Source: Syngnathus acus
Taxonomy: Eukaryota; Chordata; Actinopteri; Syngnathiformes; Syngnathidae
Direction of reading: 5' to 3'
Length of the DNA: 64,000 nucleotides
Assembly (NCBI RefSeq): GCF_901709675.1
Contig: NC_051087.1
Coordinates: forward strand, 15,323,067 to 15,387,066
The stretch's first letter is position 1, and each line of letters begins with the position of its first letter. Below the pieces are notes generated by a model, which searched no databases, was not told where the DNA came from, and saw nothing but the letters and a program-made list of their open reading frames with translations. Of the stretch, positions 30,458 to 42,458 are shown piece by piece. The translations under genes and the position numbers were made by a program.

Positions 30458-32286
30458 GTAAAGCACACAAACATGCCAAAGCCATCTTCATCATTGTACA
30501 TTTGTCATTGTTCTGCAAGGTGAAGTACCCTTAAAATCAATGCTTTACCAACAGAACCATTTTAAATGGCACTATGACAGTCAACATTTCTTTAGGTTGA
30601 ATATTTACAGAAATATATCATATTGAGGTTTTATAATGTGAAAATTCAAGATTCTGACTAGGAGAAGATTCAAGATTCAAGAGTTTTTTATTCGCCATGT
30701 TTGAGCGTGCCAAACAAGGAATTTGACTTCGGTAAAACACACCCTCTGTTCAACATTTAGGTGACTAACAACACTCAGGACATGTGAAAAATGGCAAAAA
30801 CAGTGTAGACAAATTCAAAAAGGTGTGAAGAGCAGGATGTTATTGCACAGTAATGACTCTGAGACTCTAAGAGTGGTGTGAGTTCATCAGAGCAACAGCC
30901 TGGGGGAAGAAGCTGTCTCTGTGTCTGCTGGTTTTGGCGTACCGAGCTCTATAACGCCGTCCGGAGGGGAGTAGTTCAAACAGACTGCAACCTGGGTGAG
31001 AAGGGTCTGTAGAGATGTTCGTTGCATGTTTCCTGGTCCTGGACAGGTACAAGTCTTGGATAGATGGGAGGTTGATTCCAATGATCTTTTCTGCAGTCCT
31101 GATTGTCCGTTGCAGTCTGTGCTTGTCTTGTTTGGAGGCTGATCCAAACCAGACAGTAATGGAGGTGCAGAGGACAGACTGGATGATGGCAGTGTAGAAG
31201 GTCTTCAGAAGCTCTCGCGGCAGGTTGAACTTCTTGAGCTGTCTCAGGAAGTACAGCCTCTGCTGGGCCTTCTTCCGGACAGAGTCTATGTGGCCGGTCC
31301 ATTTCAGGTCCCGAGAGATTGTGGTTCCCAGGAACTTGAAGGTGTCTGTGGAGAGAATAGTATTACTGCGGATAGTGAGGGGTAAAAGTGGTGAAGGGTC
31401 TCGCCTGAAGTCCACTGTCATCTCCACGGTCTTGAGCGGGTTCAGCTCCAGGTGGTTTTGGCTGCACCAGTGGACCAGCCGCTCCACCTCTTGTCTGTAC
31501 GCAGTCTCATCACCGTCCTGGATCAGTCCGATGAGAGTGGTGTCGTCTGCATACTTCAGGAGCTTCACAGGAGAGTCACCTGAGGAGAAATCATTGGTGT
31601 AGAGAGAGAAGAGCAGTGGGGAGAGGACGCACCCCTGAGGGGCTCCAGTATTGGTGGTCCGGGTGTCAGATGTGATGCCCCCCAGCCTCACACGCTGTCT
31701 CCTGTTGGTCAGGAAGCTGATGATCCACTGACAGGTGGAGGCAGGCACCGCAAGCTGGATGAGCTTCTGTTGGAGGATGTCAGGAGCGATGTTGAACGCC
31801 GAGCTGAAGTCCACGAACAGGATCCTGGCGTACGTTCCTGGGGTGTCCAGGTGGTGCAGGATGTAGTGCAGTCCCATGTTGACCGCATCATCCACTGACC
31901 TGTTTGCCCGGAAGGCAAACTGGAGGGGGTCAAGCAGGGGGCCCGTGACATCCTTCAGGTGGTTCAGCACTAACCTCTCGAAAGATTTCATGACCACAGA
32001 TGTCAGCGCGACAGGTCTGTAGTCATTCAAACCTGTGATGGCGGGCTTCTTGGCCACTGGAACGATGGTGGAGCTCTTGAAGCACGAGGGCACCTCACAC
32101 AGCTCCAGAGAGCGGTTGAAGATCCGTGCAAAGGTGGGCGCCAGCTGCTCAGCGCAGACTTTCAAGCAGGAAGGTGACACGCCGTCTGTGCCCCGTGCCT
32201 TCCTGGTCTTTTGTCTCCGGAACATCTGGCGCACTTCCTCCTCGCGGATCTGGAGTGCGGGTGCGGCCTCTGCAAGAGAGAGAGTG

Positions 32287-32656
32287 TGTCAGGCTTCGGG
32301 GTGGAGGAATGGAGCGAGGACGACCAAATGCAGCTTGGACCAGGGTTTATTTCAGGAACTCAAAAGACAGACCCGGCAAACTGACGTGACTAAACAACAT
32401 AACTAACAGGACTGATCGCCAAAACGTGAAACATAAGACAGGAACCAAACAAACCGCGTGACAGTGAGACATGCATTGTCCACATCTCGTGCAATGCTCC
32501 GACGGCGAGTGACGCGCAAACAGAACTTAAATACGACACAGGTAACGAGAGGCAGGTGCGTGTGATTACACTAATCAAGGGCACACAGGAAGGGAGGGGC
32601 GAGCACACAGACACAGAAACGATGACACATCACAAAACTGTGGACGAGGCATGACA
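32287..32656 (-). mobile_element. Solo LTR, copy 2, inside the LINE
   Basis: TGTCAGGC...CATGACA, 370 bp, flanked by the 5-bp duplication GAGTG (32282-32286 and 32657-32661). It shares GACCAGGGTTTATT and the overall layout with the copies at 3976, 46696 and 48171. Confidence 0.88.
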
Positions 32657-32882
32657 GAGTGGGTGACAACGATGATAGAGGTGTGGACAGAGTAGTTGTG
32701 GGGAGAGGTGAGTATGTAGATTGTGCTGCAGGAAGTCCCGTTGTGTGGGAGGACCGATCAAACCTGCAGTAGAACCTGTTTAGCTGGTTAGCAAGCCTTG
32801 GGCTCTCCACAGGACGGGGGGTTCGTTTCTTGTACCCCGTGATGCTCTGCAGACCTTTCCACACTGTTGAGGGATCAGGATT

Positions 32883-33110
32883 TGGGTTATTTGTTTATTA
32901 TTTATTCATCGCTCATATTATTTATTTATTATTTTTTATTTATTATTTATCGTTTGTGCCTTCTTGTTTTTATTTTGTGTCGTCTACTTTTATGTCTATC
33001 GTGTACTATGTCTCGTCACCGTGGGATGGAGGAAACGGAATTTCGGTTTCTTTGTGTGTCTTGACACATGAAGGGATTGACAATAAAGCTGACTTTGACT
33101 TTGACTTTGA
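32883..33110 (+). mobile_element. LINE 3' end inserted in the LINE
   Basis: A 228-bp 5'-truncated LINE tail with TTGACACATGAAGGGATTGACAATAAAGC-type 3' sequence (core GGGATTGACAATAAAGCTGA) and a (TGACTT)n tail. GGATT flanks it at 32878-32882 and 33111-33115. It belongs to a LINE family different from its host. Confidence 0.8.
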
Positions 33111-33446
33111 GGATTGGCAGAGATGTGTCTCTTCAGGTTCTCCCCGTAACACCTCCTGGCTTTCCTGACCTCTCGGTTCAGTGTGTTTCTGGTCTGCTTG
33201 AACAGGTCGCGGTCGCCGCTCCTGTAGGCCTCCTCCTTGACTTTGCGCAGCCTCCTGAGGTTCGGTGTAAACCAAGGTTTGTCGTTGTTGTACGTGCAGA
33301 AGGTCTTAGTCTGCACACACAGATCCTCACAAAAACTGATGTATGATGTGACAGTGTCAGTGAGTTCATGCAAGTCTGAAGTTGCAGCCTCGAAAACTCC
33401 CCAATCGGTGCAGTCAAAGCAGGCTTGGAGGTCCTGCGGTACACAG

Positions 33447-34023
33447 TAAAAAAATGTGGCTCTTAGTCTCTGACTGGTTGGCCACCCCTGCTCTACAGTG
33501 TAGAGCGCACGAAACATACGCACACACAGCACAGAGCAGGCGATAAAAAGTGCAGTGGGACACTATGGAAAAATATTGAACAGGGTTGAAAAGAACGGCG
33601 GAGAAGGACGGAGATAAGAGAATTGAGGGTCACATGAAAGCTAAGACAAGGAAATATGACAAAGCGTACGTAGCGCTCGGTCGACTTCAGTGCGACTACA
33701 ATGGGAGACGAGGAAAGACCGGTGTGTTTACTCTGCCTTACAATGTTGGCAGCGGACAGTATGAAGCCAAATAAAGTAAGGCGGCACTTATAAAGTCATT
33801 GCACCCCAATCACGCTGATAAGATGCTTGAGGTTTTTCAGTGAAAACGGGCTGAATATTGCCAACAGTCATCCCACTTTGTGAATGCTACTTCAGTCAAT
33901 CAGCAAGCACTGTAAGCATCATACAAAGCAGCGTACCAAATTGCTCAGTGCAAGAAAAAATGTAAGCGAAATGTTTTCTTCTCCCTAGGGGGGGCATCAC
34001 AGAAAATTATTGAGAAGCACTGC
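33447..34023 (+). pseudogene. Decayed hAT transposase fragment (BED finger)
   Basis: Positions 33586-33680 encode KTRKYDKAYVALG, the usual lead-in to a BED zinc finger. After a frameshift near 33683 another frame gives ERPVCLLCLTMLAADSMKPN and KVRRHL (C-x2-C...H), and then HADKMLEVFQ. This matches the N-terminus of ZBED/GTF2IRD2-type hAT transposases. The right end GAAGCACTG (34015-34023) looks like a hAT terminus. Nothing beyond the N-terminal part remains. Confidence 0.65.
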
Positions 34024-34772
34024 CTTGAACTAATAAACAAATCCAGTACAAATGGCTAATGAGAATTTATAGGACACCAGTGGAAACAAACGAATAGAAT
34101 CAAGACCTTCCGCACACGTTTCAAATGAACCGGGGGAAACGGGGAGCATTATTTTGTGGTATGTGGCATAATGGAGAAGTAAGAAGGTTTTAGGATGAAA
34201 TAAACGTGATAAGGGTTCGTTCCAAAAAAAAGTCCTCCAAAGCCAAGGTCTTTTGTGTTGAAATTATTTTCAGAAAAACACATCTGTAATAGGAATAAGC
34301 ACTGTATTGATTTAATGATAGCATGTTGTATTGGTATGGAAGTCTTGTCACAGGACAACTGTCAAACAATAGATGAATCAGATGCTGTCAGCACTTCCTC
34401 TGGAACATATAATTTACACTGTAAAGGACAGCGAACTTATGAAGTTTCAATATTTATTCATTTTGTTCAGAATATGGACATAATATAAGAAAACATTTTA
34501 AGCTGCACCCTGTGATTTTATGTTATTGAAATGACTGAACTCGAGCCATCTGTTGGAAGAGGAGCCTGTTCTGTTTTATGTTTGTTTGTTTGTTTGTTTG
34601 TTTGTTTGTTTTCTGGTTGAGTTTGCATTTTTGAAAATATAAAATTGCAAACTGTAAAATTACTGTTAAAAAAAATTGAATCTAGCGGGGTGGGGTAAAG
34701 GTAATGTAATGTAATTAAACTATCTGTCCCAAATAAACAGTGCAGTAGAAATAATGATTCTACCCCCCACAG
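34024..34772. other. WDR17 intron, nothing recognised except (GTTT)n
   Basis: A (TTTG)n microsatellite lies at 34579-34610. No exon-like or transposon sequence was recognised in the rest. Confidence 0.55.
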
Positions 34773-34872
34773 TCTACTTCATAAGGTATGCGAACAGCTG
34801 GCTGAGTGGTACTTTCAGGATGGCTGCTCTGTTCTGGCTGCATGCTGCCACCTAGCAGTCGATAATGTCAAG
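34773..34872 (+). CDS. wdr17: WDR17 coding exon 16
   Basis: Starts after CCCCACAG and ends GTCAAG|GTACGT. The first base completes a serine codon, followed by LLHKVCEQLAEWYFQDGCSV and LAACCHLAVDNVK, a conserved TPR-like helix pair. Confidence 0.95.
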
Positions 34873-35308
34873 GTACGTACTGTATGTATGAGTGTATGTG
34901 ACCATCCATGTGTTAAACACTGCATATACATTCAAGAAAAGACAGAAGCAAATGAATGACCATCAGTACTTGAGGAGCAAATAATTTTTGACATTATTTT
35001 ATATTATAAACTGTTAGATTTCTGATATTGAGAGTGGTTTCTTGTTTAGTCTAATCCTAACAGTCAAATGAGCGAAAGTGTGGCTATAATTAGACAACCC
35101 TCTGTAAAAATAGTCTGCTTATAGTCTGTTATTGATATTGGGTTATTGATGTGAATGTAATACCCGCATATACTGTACGTATCATTTATTGCAGAGGTTG
35201 AGGTATTTGCTCAGTTTAATTTACTTAGGAGTTACCAATAACTACTCAAGTGTTGAAAAATCAAACAATTTGCTTCTGTCATATGTTCTATATCTCTGTG
35301 TTTTTTAG
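34873..35308. other. WDR17 intron, nothing recognised
   Basis: AT-rich; no repeat or ORF identified. Confidence 0.5.
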
Positions 35309-35448
35309 TTAGCCATGTCTAGTTTGATCAGAGGTAATGAGCTGGAGTTGGCTGCATGTGTGGGTATAGTTCTTGGAGAGACGGCCGCTCAGAGTACGGC
35401 CTACTGTCTTGAACTCCTGGCCAGGAAGTACATGACCCCACTGACATG
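35309..35448 (+). CDS. wdr17: WDR17 coding exon 17
   Basis: Starts after TTTTTTAG and ends ACATG|GTGAGT. It encodes LAMSSLIRGNELELAACVGI and VLGETAAQSTAYCLELLARK, then YMTPLT with a split tryptophan codon. Confidence 0.96.
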
Positions 35449-35919
35449 GTGAGTCCCCTTACTACGTAATCCTGAAAGGCAGACAAGATTTAGAAATATC
35501 TATACCTTTCTGATGAGTAGATGAAGCGGTCTCCATGAATCCATTGTAAAATTATCCATTGTGACATTTATTTACCGATTTAAATTCTAAACATATTAAC
35601 GTGAATTGAGCTTTGAATGCATGGCATGATAGATCGTCTTTGAATTAGTAATTTATTTCGTTTTGGAAAAGACTAGACTTTAGAATTTATATCTAGTCCA
35701 ACACGATTGCCGCACATTAAAATTCCGGTATACCTTAACTCACAGTATCACTGAATTAAATAGATAACCAAGTGAGTATAAAAAAATACAGTAAATTTAG
35801 CCAAATAAAAACAATTTGCATTACTCAATAAAAGAACAAAATGATGTAATGATTTTATTGCACCATCAACATAATTTCAGAAGTATTAATGATGATAATG
35901 ATAGTAAACTTGTAGCTCA
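35449..35919. other. WDR17 intron, nothing recognised
   Basis: AT-rich; no repeat or ORF identified. Confidence 0.5.
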
Positions 35920-36410
35920 GTGGCAATCTTGTGGCCACGGGAAAGAAGCTGTGCCTGAATCTGGATTAACTGAATGTCCTCTGCCAGAGGTCAGCATGCA
36001 AATCAGCCTGAAAAAAGTCCAAGATGGAGGAATAGGTTCTGGTCAGCAGAAGTTCTGTCAAATGTCTTTGATAGAGGGGAACAGGGCTCTGATCGTTTTC
36101 TCCCTGTCCTCACCGCTCTCTGTAGAGAGTTGCAATCTATGGCCTTGCAGGCCCCAAATCAGACCGAGATGCAACTAGTCAACAGGCTCTCGATGGTGCT
36201 TCTGTAGAAGGGGACCAGGATAGAATTGGGTAGGAGATTCTTCTCAGCTGGCATAGGAAGTGCAGCTGTTGTGTGTTTTTTTTTTAGATGGGGTGGTGTG
36301 CCAACCTTCGGTGATAAGGTGTGGCACCTGAAATGGCAGAGATTTCCTAAATTCAACATTAGTGGTGTGCATCTCTCCAAAAAAGACGATTGGATATGAT
36401 TCTTCAGTTA
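35920..36410 (-). pseudogene. Degenerate LINE reverse-transcriptase C-terminal fragment
   Basis: On the minus strand LVPFYRSTIESLLTSCISV is a clear match to the late RT region of the local LINEs (FYRSTIESILTSCLSVW in the copy at 53.5 kb). The surrounding sequence reads as decayed LINE text with frameshifts. Limits are approximate. Confidence 0.65.
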
Positions 36411-36419
36411 TTCGCCAGT

Positions 36420-37716
36420 GGCTTACCTAAAAGTTTGTCATTGTTATTTTTAACCCGCTTCATTCATCGCTAAATTACATTTCGTCCCCGCTACTTTAGA
36501 AACGTCAGTAAAAAAATTGTGCTTACAACACACAATCACGTTCCACAGAAAAATATAAGTTCTTAATATTACCTCCTGCTTCTTGTCCCCAAACTGCCCC
36601 CCATCTGCTTTTTGAGTTTGTGGCAGTCTTATCTGGGTTTGGCTGAAACTCGTCAGTGCTTGAAAGGTACCATCAGGTGCCAGTCCGCCAGCAAAAACGG
36701 GAATTCGGAACTGACATACAGTCAATGACAGGTGTAAGTGCCCACTTCCAATGTTGGGCAAGTTGCTTCCAAAATGTGTTCCGGACTGTAAGTCGCTAGT
36801 TTTTGCACAAGCTTTGAACCCTGCGTCTTATAGTCTGGTGTGCCTTATTTATGGATTTTTCATAATTTTCCATGATATTGTAAGAGGATTTATTTTGGTA
36901 AGGCAGGTGATAGAAGTGAGGACATTTCCTGCATCTTATAGGCTTATACATGAACAAAACGGGATTTTCTCCTAATTTTAGCAGGTGCGGTCTGTAGTCC
37001 AGAAATTACGGTACTGGAATTTGAAAGTAATATATCTTTATATTACTGTATGAAAAGTAATAAATTAAGTTTGTTTAATTGGGCATGGCTAATCAATAAT
37101 CAATTTATAATTTGCTGACTCAGATGAGATGGTGTGACGTTTTGTTGTTTGTGCTAGTCTTCTGACAGTTACAGACCAGCTTGTAGGGGAATGGCCGTTG
37201 AGGAAACAGCCTGCTTCCTAATAAGAAATCCTGCTTAATACAAATTTAGCAAGGAGGAAGATGAGCATTCATGATCGCCATCAAAGTCAGTTTATTCACT
37301 TGTTGGATGCCACCGGCGCCAGGACACTACACTTCATCTATACATATGTAATAGCTCACCATGGCCATTTAATAGTAATTCTGAGCTATAACTCACAAAT
37401 GACAGCTTCATAATGTCTGGTTTATTCTACCGGATAGTTCAAATGGTCATGTGCTTCTTTGGGAACGTCCCAAGGGACGCCGTTAAACAATGTGTTTATT
37501 GTGATGTTGCAGCCTAGGAGAGGGGTGAAATATAGTACATTTATACAACATATACTGTCAAATTAATCTGATGCATCATCTAGTTGTGAAAAAAAATACT
37601 GAGCTAATAGTGAATCGTTGTAACATTTGTATAAGTAATAAGTAAGTAATAAGTAATAAGTAATTTCTAAAGGTAACAAATTAATCAAAATATATTATGC
37701 CTCTGGTGTGGGGTTT
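36420..37716. other. WDR17 intron with a degenerate family-3 MITE
   Basis: 36778-37013 has TTCCGGACTGTAAGTCGCTA at its left and AGTCCAGAAATTACGGT at its right, an old family-3 MITE of about 240 bp. The remainder (36420-36777, 37014-37716) shows nothing recognisable apart from a (AGTAATA)n-like run at 37632-37665. Confidence 0.55.
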
Positions 37717-38240
37717 ATGTCAAACTCAAGGCCCCCAAGCCAAATGTGGCCCACCAAATCATTTAATGTGCCCTGTATGTGAGACCTTGAAAGGCCTTGT
37801 CTTACAATATGTTTTTTAAAGCGTGCGTTGAACATGATAATAAACTACATTTCCCACATTGTATGCCCATTGTTACTTATGCAGTGACAGCATCCTGCCA
37901 CTAAATTTCTGTGAAGGCTACTTATTCACAGTGCATCTAATAGAGCCAACATAATGTTGGAGGAGCTTCAGGTGGGAGAATCTGTCCACGGGACATCGAT
38001 TTGTCTTTATGTGGACTCCAAAGTTTTTTTTTGCAAGAGTTGCGAGAAAAAAAAACATTGTTGAAATTGAAGTGTACAGTTTGCCAAACGCCATAACAAA
38101 CTTTTGGAAGAATTTGCATTGGTTTACCATTTATATGGTTAGTTTTAAACGGAAGCCATGAAAGAAAATTATGTCAAGCTTTCACGGGCCACATGAAGTG
38201 ATGTGGAGGGCTTTATGTATCTGGCTTTTGAGTCGACAAC
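37717..38240. mobile_element. Old hAT-like non-autonomous element
   Basis: The left part GTCAAACTCAAGGCCCCCAA and GCCAAATGTGGCCC is typical of hAT MITEs. Near the right, GGGCCACATGAAGTGATGTG is the mirrored GGCC-rich part. No clean target duplication was found. Confidence 0.5.
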
Positions 38241-38307
38241 TATGATTTGCAGTTAAAAAAACAAAACATGTAATTGATTTATTGTTCTTTACTGTGTTTA
38301 CATTTAG

Positions 38308-38419
38308 GAATCTGTCAGTTGATCTACTTAAAATGATTCCTGAGAACAATATTTTACTGGCTAAGGTCTGTGCCTTTTACTCTGGGAGCACTGCAGAAAT
38401 CAACCAGTTACATGAAAGG
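38308..38419 (+). CDS. wdr17: WDR17 coding exon 18
   Basis: Starts after ACATTTAG and ends GAAAGG|GTAAGT. The first base completes tryptophan, followed by NLSVDLLKMIPENNILLAKV and CAFYSGSTAEINQLHER. It is less conserved than exons 16-17 but matches the family layout. Confidence 0.94.
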
Positions 38420-39004
38420 GTAAGTAGGACAAGAGTAATCAGGCCTCTAGACTAATTTTTTGTACACTTTGCTCTAATGCGCCCCAACTTTTCTTTTTGT
38501 GGTTACATGAGCACTATAGTTAGTTTTACCAAAATTGTTGAATGCATCATGTTCACATAGCTGCCAACCTATAGAAATTCACTTGTTGAACAATCTGAAT
38601 TTTGTTATTTGTAAAATTCTGTCAGAAATATGACAGTGGGACTGCACTTGGGAGTATTTTATTTACAGTGTAGTTAGTAATATTGATGCTTCCAAAAAAT
38701 ATCACACAAAATGATTTGCTTAGCAGTGACGTTTGCATACATAGTCACATGAAGAATTTAAAAAAAAAAAAAAAAAAAGAAAAAAGGCAGGACTCCAAAT
38801 ATTTTAGTTAGTTTACTTTAGAATTAAGGACCAAAATAAAACAAGCGATTAAAAACCATTGATCCACATCAACAAGCCGTGACTATTTTTTCAGTGTCAC
38901 GCAAGTATTTAACAACTATTATGACAGTATGATGCGTTTTTTTTAATTGATCCATCCATTTACTGAATCACTCATCTGCATACCGTGGCGACTGGCGAGC
39001 ATGC

Positions 39005-39500
39005 AATCAAGTTGTCATTAGTTGTAGTCTTTTACAATCTATTATTCTATTGATTAGTCTATTGATTAATTGGATAGTCAGATGAACTGTCATTTTGCAT
39101 TAAAGTGTGTGGCAAAACCAGTTTTTATATTTCTCCTCATGTTTATTACGCAATTATTGTTTATTTGATATCTTTTAGTGGTAAAAACAACCGATCCATT
39201 CTCAACACAGTTTATCCCAGCTAACTACACTACACAAGTTGCCATTAGTCGTAGTCTTTTACAGTCTATTATTCTAGTGATTAGTCTATTGATTTATTGA
39301 ATTATCAGATACACTGTTATTTTGTTTATGGAAAAACTATTTTTTATATTTCTACTCATGTTTATTAAGCAATTGTTATAGTTTGTTTTTACCAGTGCCA
39401 ATGCCAAATAATCAATCTATTAAGCAATTGTTATAGTTTGTTTTTACCAGTGCCAATGCCAAATAATCAATCTAGTCTCAACACTGTTTATCCCAGCTAA
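39005..39500. repeat. Two-level tandem duplication in a WDR17 intron
   Basis: A block of about 230 bp (AAGTTGTCATTAGTTGTAG... to TTTATCCCAGCTAACTACAC) occurs twice, beginning near 39010 and 39237. The second copy contains a younger duplication of about 52 bp (TTAAGCAATTGTTATAGTTT at 39367 and 39419). The flanks 38420-39004 and 39501-40025 show nothing else. Confidence 0.75.
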
Positions 39501-40029
39501 CTACACCTCAAACTGGTCACAGGGAACATATAGAGACAAACTATCACACCCACATGCACACCTCCACTGAACGGGACTCAATCCCATGCTGCCCGCACAT
39601 AAGCCAGGCAAATGTACCCCTTCACAATCAGCAACTCACAACTAAGCAACATTTAAACAATATCACGCATGAAGGACTAGTGACGTACAAGGCTTTTTTT
39701 GGATTGATTAAGTTATTGGTTCAGTTATTGGGTAATTGTTTTCCAAAGAAAAAAGCAAATGTATACAAATGTCCTTGATTTTGACTAAACTCAAAAGTCA
39801 GTCTACGACTGACAGAAATTAGAGCGAGGTTAAAATCAGTGAGTTTGGATGATATTAGGTACCACAATAGCTCTAAACAATGACTCAATTATTAAAATAG
39901 TTGTTGATTAATTTGATAATCAATTACTGACTGATTAATTGTTTAATTGACACTTCTAGATGAAACTTTACTTTGTGCCACAGTTAGCCTCAAGTACAGT
40001 TGCACTGAAGCGCGTAACCAGGTTTTATG

Positions 40030-40123
40030 AATAAATCCAAGTCAAGTCAAGTCAAGTCAAGTTTATTTGTATAGCCCTAAATCACAAGCAGTCTCAAAGG
40101 GCTTCACATAGACATCCAACAGT
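40030..40123 (-). mobile_element. LINE/SINE 3'-end fragment with (ACTTG)n tail
   Basis: On the minus strand CCCTTTGAGACTGCTTGTGA and TTAGGGCTATACAAATAAAC precede four or five ACTTG units, a common fish retroelement terminus. Confidence 0.65.
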
Positions 40124-40742
40124 CCCTAATGCAGTGATTTCCCGCTAGTTATTGTTTCAGATCACCCTTTGTCTGGATCTGACCTTGTATATGCAAGGAG
40201 GCTTGACAGCAAGGTTTAAGTAGTAGTTTACCTTCACTGCCCACAGCGCCTGCCAGACCCCACAACATTTCCTGGAGGTTTGCTGTCTTTTCCGAGTTGT
40301 TGCACTTGTTGCACAAATCTGGTGAAAAGTCAGTAGACAGGGTATATTTGAACTGTATTTGAATGTCAATTGAGTCCATGTGATTGTAGTATCCAACAAT
40401 GGAGGTAAGAGTACAGCTTAAAAGGAAACTCCACCGTTCAGTTGCCATCACTGGCTTCTGAGCGCGCTAGTGGCCACCCAAAGCGGCCACCTCCGAGCGC
40501 GCAAGTTTGTTGGATTTCGAAGATTTCTTTGAGATTTGAGGCAAAGGTTGCTCGACATTTCGCGTCAAACTACGAATATGTTGAGTTGAGTTCCGGGGTT
40601 CTACTGTACTTGAAAAATGGTGACAACGGCAGAATGCGCAGATCTCCTAAAAATTAACTCATTGATTTGTATTTTTCTTGCATGTGCAACTGATGAAACT
40701 TATTAGAATCGGACTATGAACACGTGTCTTTTGTAATTCCAG

Positions 40743-40884
40743 TGTTGTCTCCCCTCGTTAGAGGAGTGTAGAGCATTAGCAGAGGAATCCATGAGTGAAG
40801 GAGATCTCTTTTCAGCTGTTAAATTTCACCTTCTGACCACTGAACCTGAGAACGCCCTTAAGATAGCAATTGATCATGTCAAAG
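40743..40884 (+). CDS. wdr17: WDR17 coding exon 19
   Basis: Starts after AATTCCAG and ends TCAAAG|GTATTG. It encodes CCLPSLEECRALAEESMSEG, DLFSAVKFHLLTTEPENALK and IAIDHVK. The last 26 bp with the donor are copied 132 bp downstream (see the repeat at 40859-41126). Use of that second donor would add an in-frame TGA, so the first donor is chosen. Confidence 0.95.
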
Positions 40885-41126
40885 GTATTGACAACTCATC
40901 ATGATTTCATTCATAAACATATATGACAATGTAATATTGCTGACATCTATATTTTGCATTGTTTTTGAACATTTGTGAATGACAGGTATATAAGATAGCA
41001 ATTGATCATGTCAAAGGTATTGACAACTCATCATGATTTCATTCATAAACACATATGACAATGTAATATTGCTGACGTCTACGTATATTTTGCATTGTTT
41101 TTGAACATTTGGGAATGACAGGTATA
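40859..41126 (+). repeat. 132-bp tandem duplication across an exon end and its donor
   Basis: TAAGATAGCAATTGATCATG starts at 40859 and again at 40991. The copies are nearly identical through GGGAATGACAGGTATATAA. The duplicated unit contains the last 26 exon bases, the GTATTG donor and about 105 bp of intron. Confidence 0.92.
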
Positions 41127-41384
41127 TAAAGGTCAAATCGGTAAATTATTTCTTTGAATCACATACAAACCAGATTTGGTTGAAGTTGGGAAATTGTGTA
41201 AAATGTAAATAAAAACAAAATACAATGATTTGAAAATCCTTTTCAACCTATATTCAATTGAATACACTACAAAGACAACATATTTAATGCTCAAACTCAT
41301 AAACTTTATTTTAATTTTCAAATAATAATTAACTTAGAATTTCATGGCTGCAACACGTGCAGTAGAAGTTGGGAAAGGGTATGT

Positions 41385-41957
41385 TTACCACTTTGTTACA
41401 TCACCTTTCCTTTTAATAACACTCAATAAACGTTTTGGAAGAGAGGAGACTAATTCTCTTAGCTTCTCATGTGGAATTCTTTCCCATTCTTGCTTGATAA
41501 ACCGCTTCAGTTGTTCAACAGTCCGGGGTCGTCCCTGTCGTATTTTACGCTTCATAATGCGCCACACATTTTCAATGGGAGACAGGGCTGGACTTGAAGC
41601 GGGCCAGGGGAGAACCTGGACTCTTTTACTTCGAAGCCACGCTGTTGTAACACGTGCAGAATGTGGCTTGGCATTATCTTGCTGAAATAAGCAGCGGCGT
41701 CCATGAAAAAGACGTCGCTCGGACGGCAGCATATGTTGCTCCAAAATCTGTATGTAGTTTTCAGCATTTATGTTGCCTTCACAGAAATGTAAGTCACCTA
41801 TGCCATGGGAACTAATGCACCCCCATACCATCACAGATATTGGCTTCTGAACTTTGCGTTGATAACAGTCTGGATGGTCCGCTTCCTCTTTGGTCCGAAG
41901 GACACAACGTCCAGTGTTTCCAAAAACAATTTGAAAAGTGGACTCATCAGACCACAA
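41385..41957 (-). pseudogene. Tc1-like transposase, catalytic part (copy 1)
   Basis: 190-residue open part with the D, D and E of the DDE catalytic triad; 34 residues separate the second D (FQQDNAKPH) from E (SPIENVW). The end ...KGDVTKW precedes the stop. A TGA interrupts the coding text just upstream (WTDAQ*), so this copy cannot make full-length protein. Confidence 0.92.
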
Positions 41958-42161
41958 AACACTTTTTCATTGTGCATCAGTCCATTTTACATGAGCTTGG
42001 GCCCAGAGAACCCGGCGGTGTTTCTGGATGTTGTTCATAAACGGCTTTTGCTTTGCATGGTAGAGTTTTAACCCGCACTTACTGATGTAGTGATGAACTG
42101 TATTTACTGACAGTGGTTTTTTTAAGTTTTCCTGAGCCCATTTGGTGATATCCTTTACACA

Positions 42162-42458
42162 CTAATGTCGGTTTTTAAGGCAGTGCCGTCTGAGGGATCG
42201 AAGGTCACGGTCATTCAATCTTGGTTTCTGGCCGTGGCGCTTACGTGGAGTGATTTCACCAGATTCTCTGAACCTTTTGATGATATTATGGACTGTAGAT
42301 GTTGAAAACCCTAAATTCCTTGCAATTTTGCTTTGAGAAATGTTGTTCTTAAACTGTTCAAATATTTTCTCACGTAGTCGTGGACAAAGTGGTGAACCTC
42401 GCCCCATCCTTGCTTGTGAATGAGTGAGCATGTTTGGGGAGGCTCCTTTTATACCCAA
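42162..42458 (-). pseudogene. Tc1-like transposase, DNA-binding N-terminus (copy 1)
   Basis: 98-residue ORF with two helix-turn-helix-like segments (LREKIFEQFKNNISQSKIAR and GEITPRKRHGQKPRLNDRDL), typical of the paired-like domain that binds the inverted repeats. It ends at a nonsense codon (KNRH*). Confidence 0.88.

Larger units (their letters stand above)
30663..33446 (-). pseudogene. L2-like LINE, 5'-truncated, interrupted twice
   Basis: The minus-strand reverse transcriptase runs from about 32234 to 30867 with RKARGTDGVSPSCLKVC, LNDYRPVALTSVVMKSFERL, FVDFSSAFN, TGAPQGCVLSPLLFSLYTND, KYADDTTLIGLIQDGDE (catalytic ADD) and the C-terminal SHPGCSLFELLPSGRRYRAR. A frameshift at 31797 drops residues in SSAFN(T)IAPD. 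A solo LTR (32287-32656) and a LINE 3' end (32883-33110) interrupt it. The linker to the lost endonuclease (33111-33446) is readable. The 3' tail is (AATCTTG)n next to GCGAATAAA. The copy at 52137 is the same family. Confidence 0.9.
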
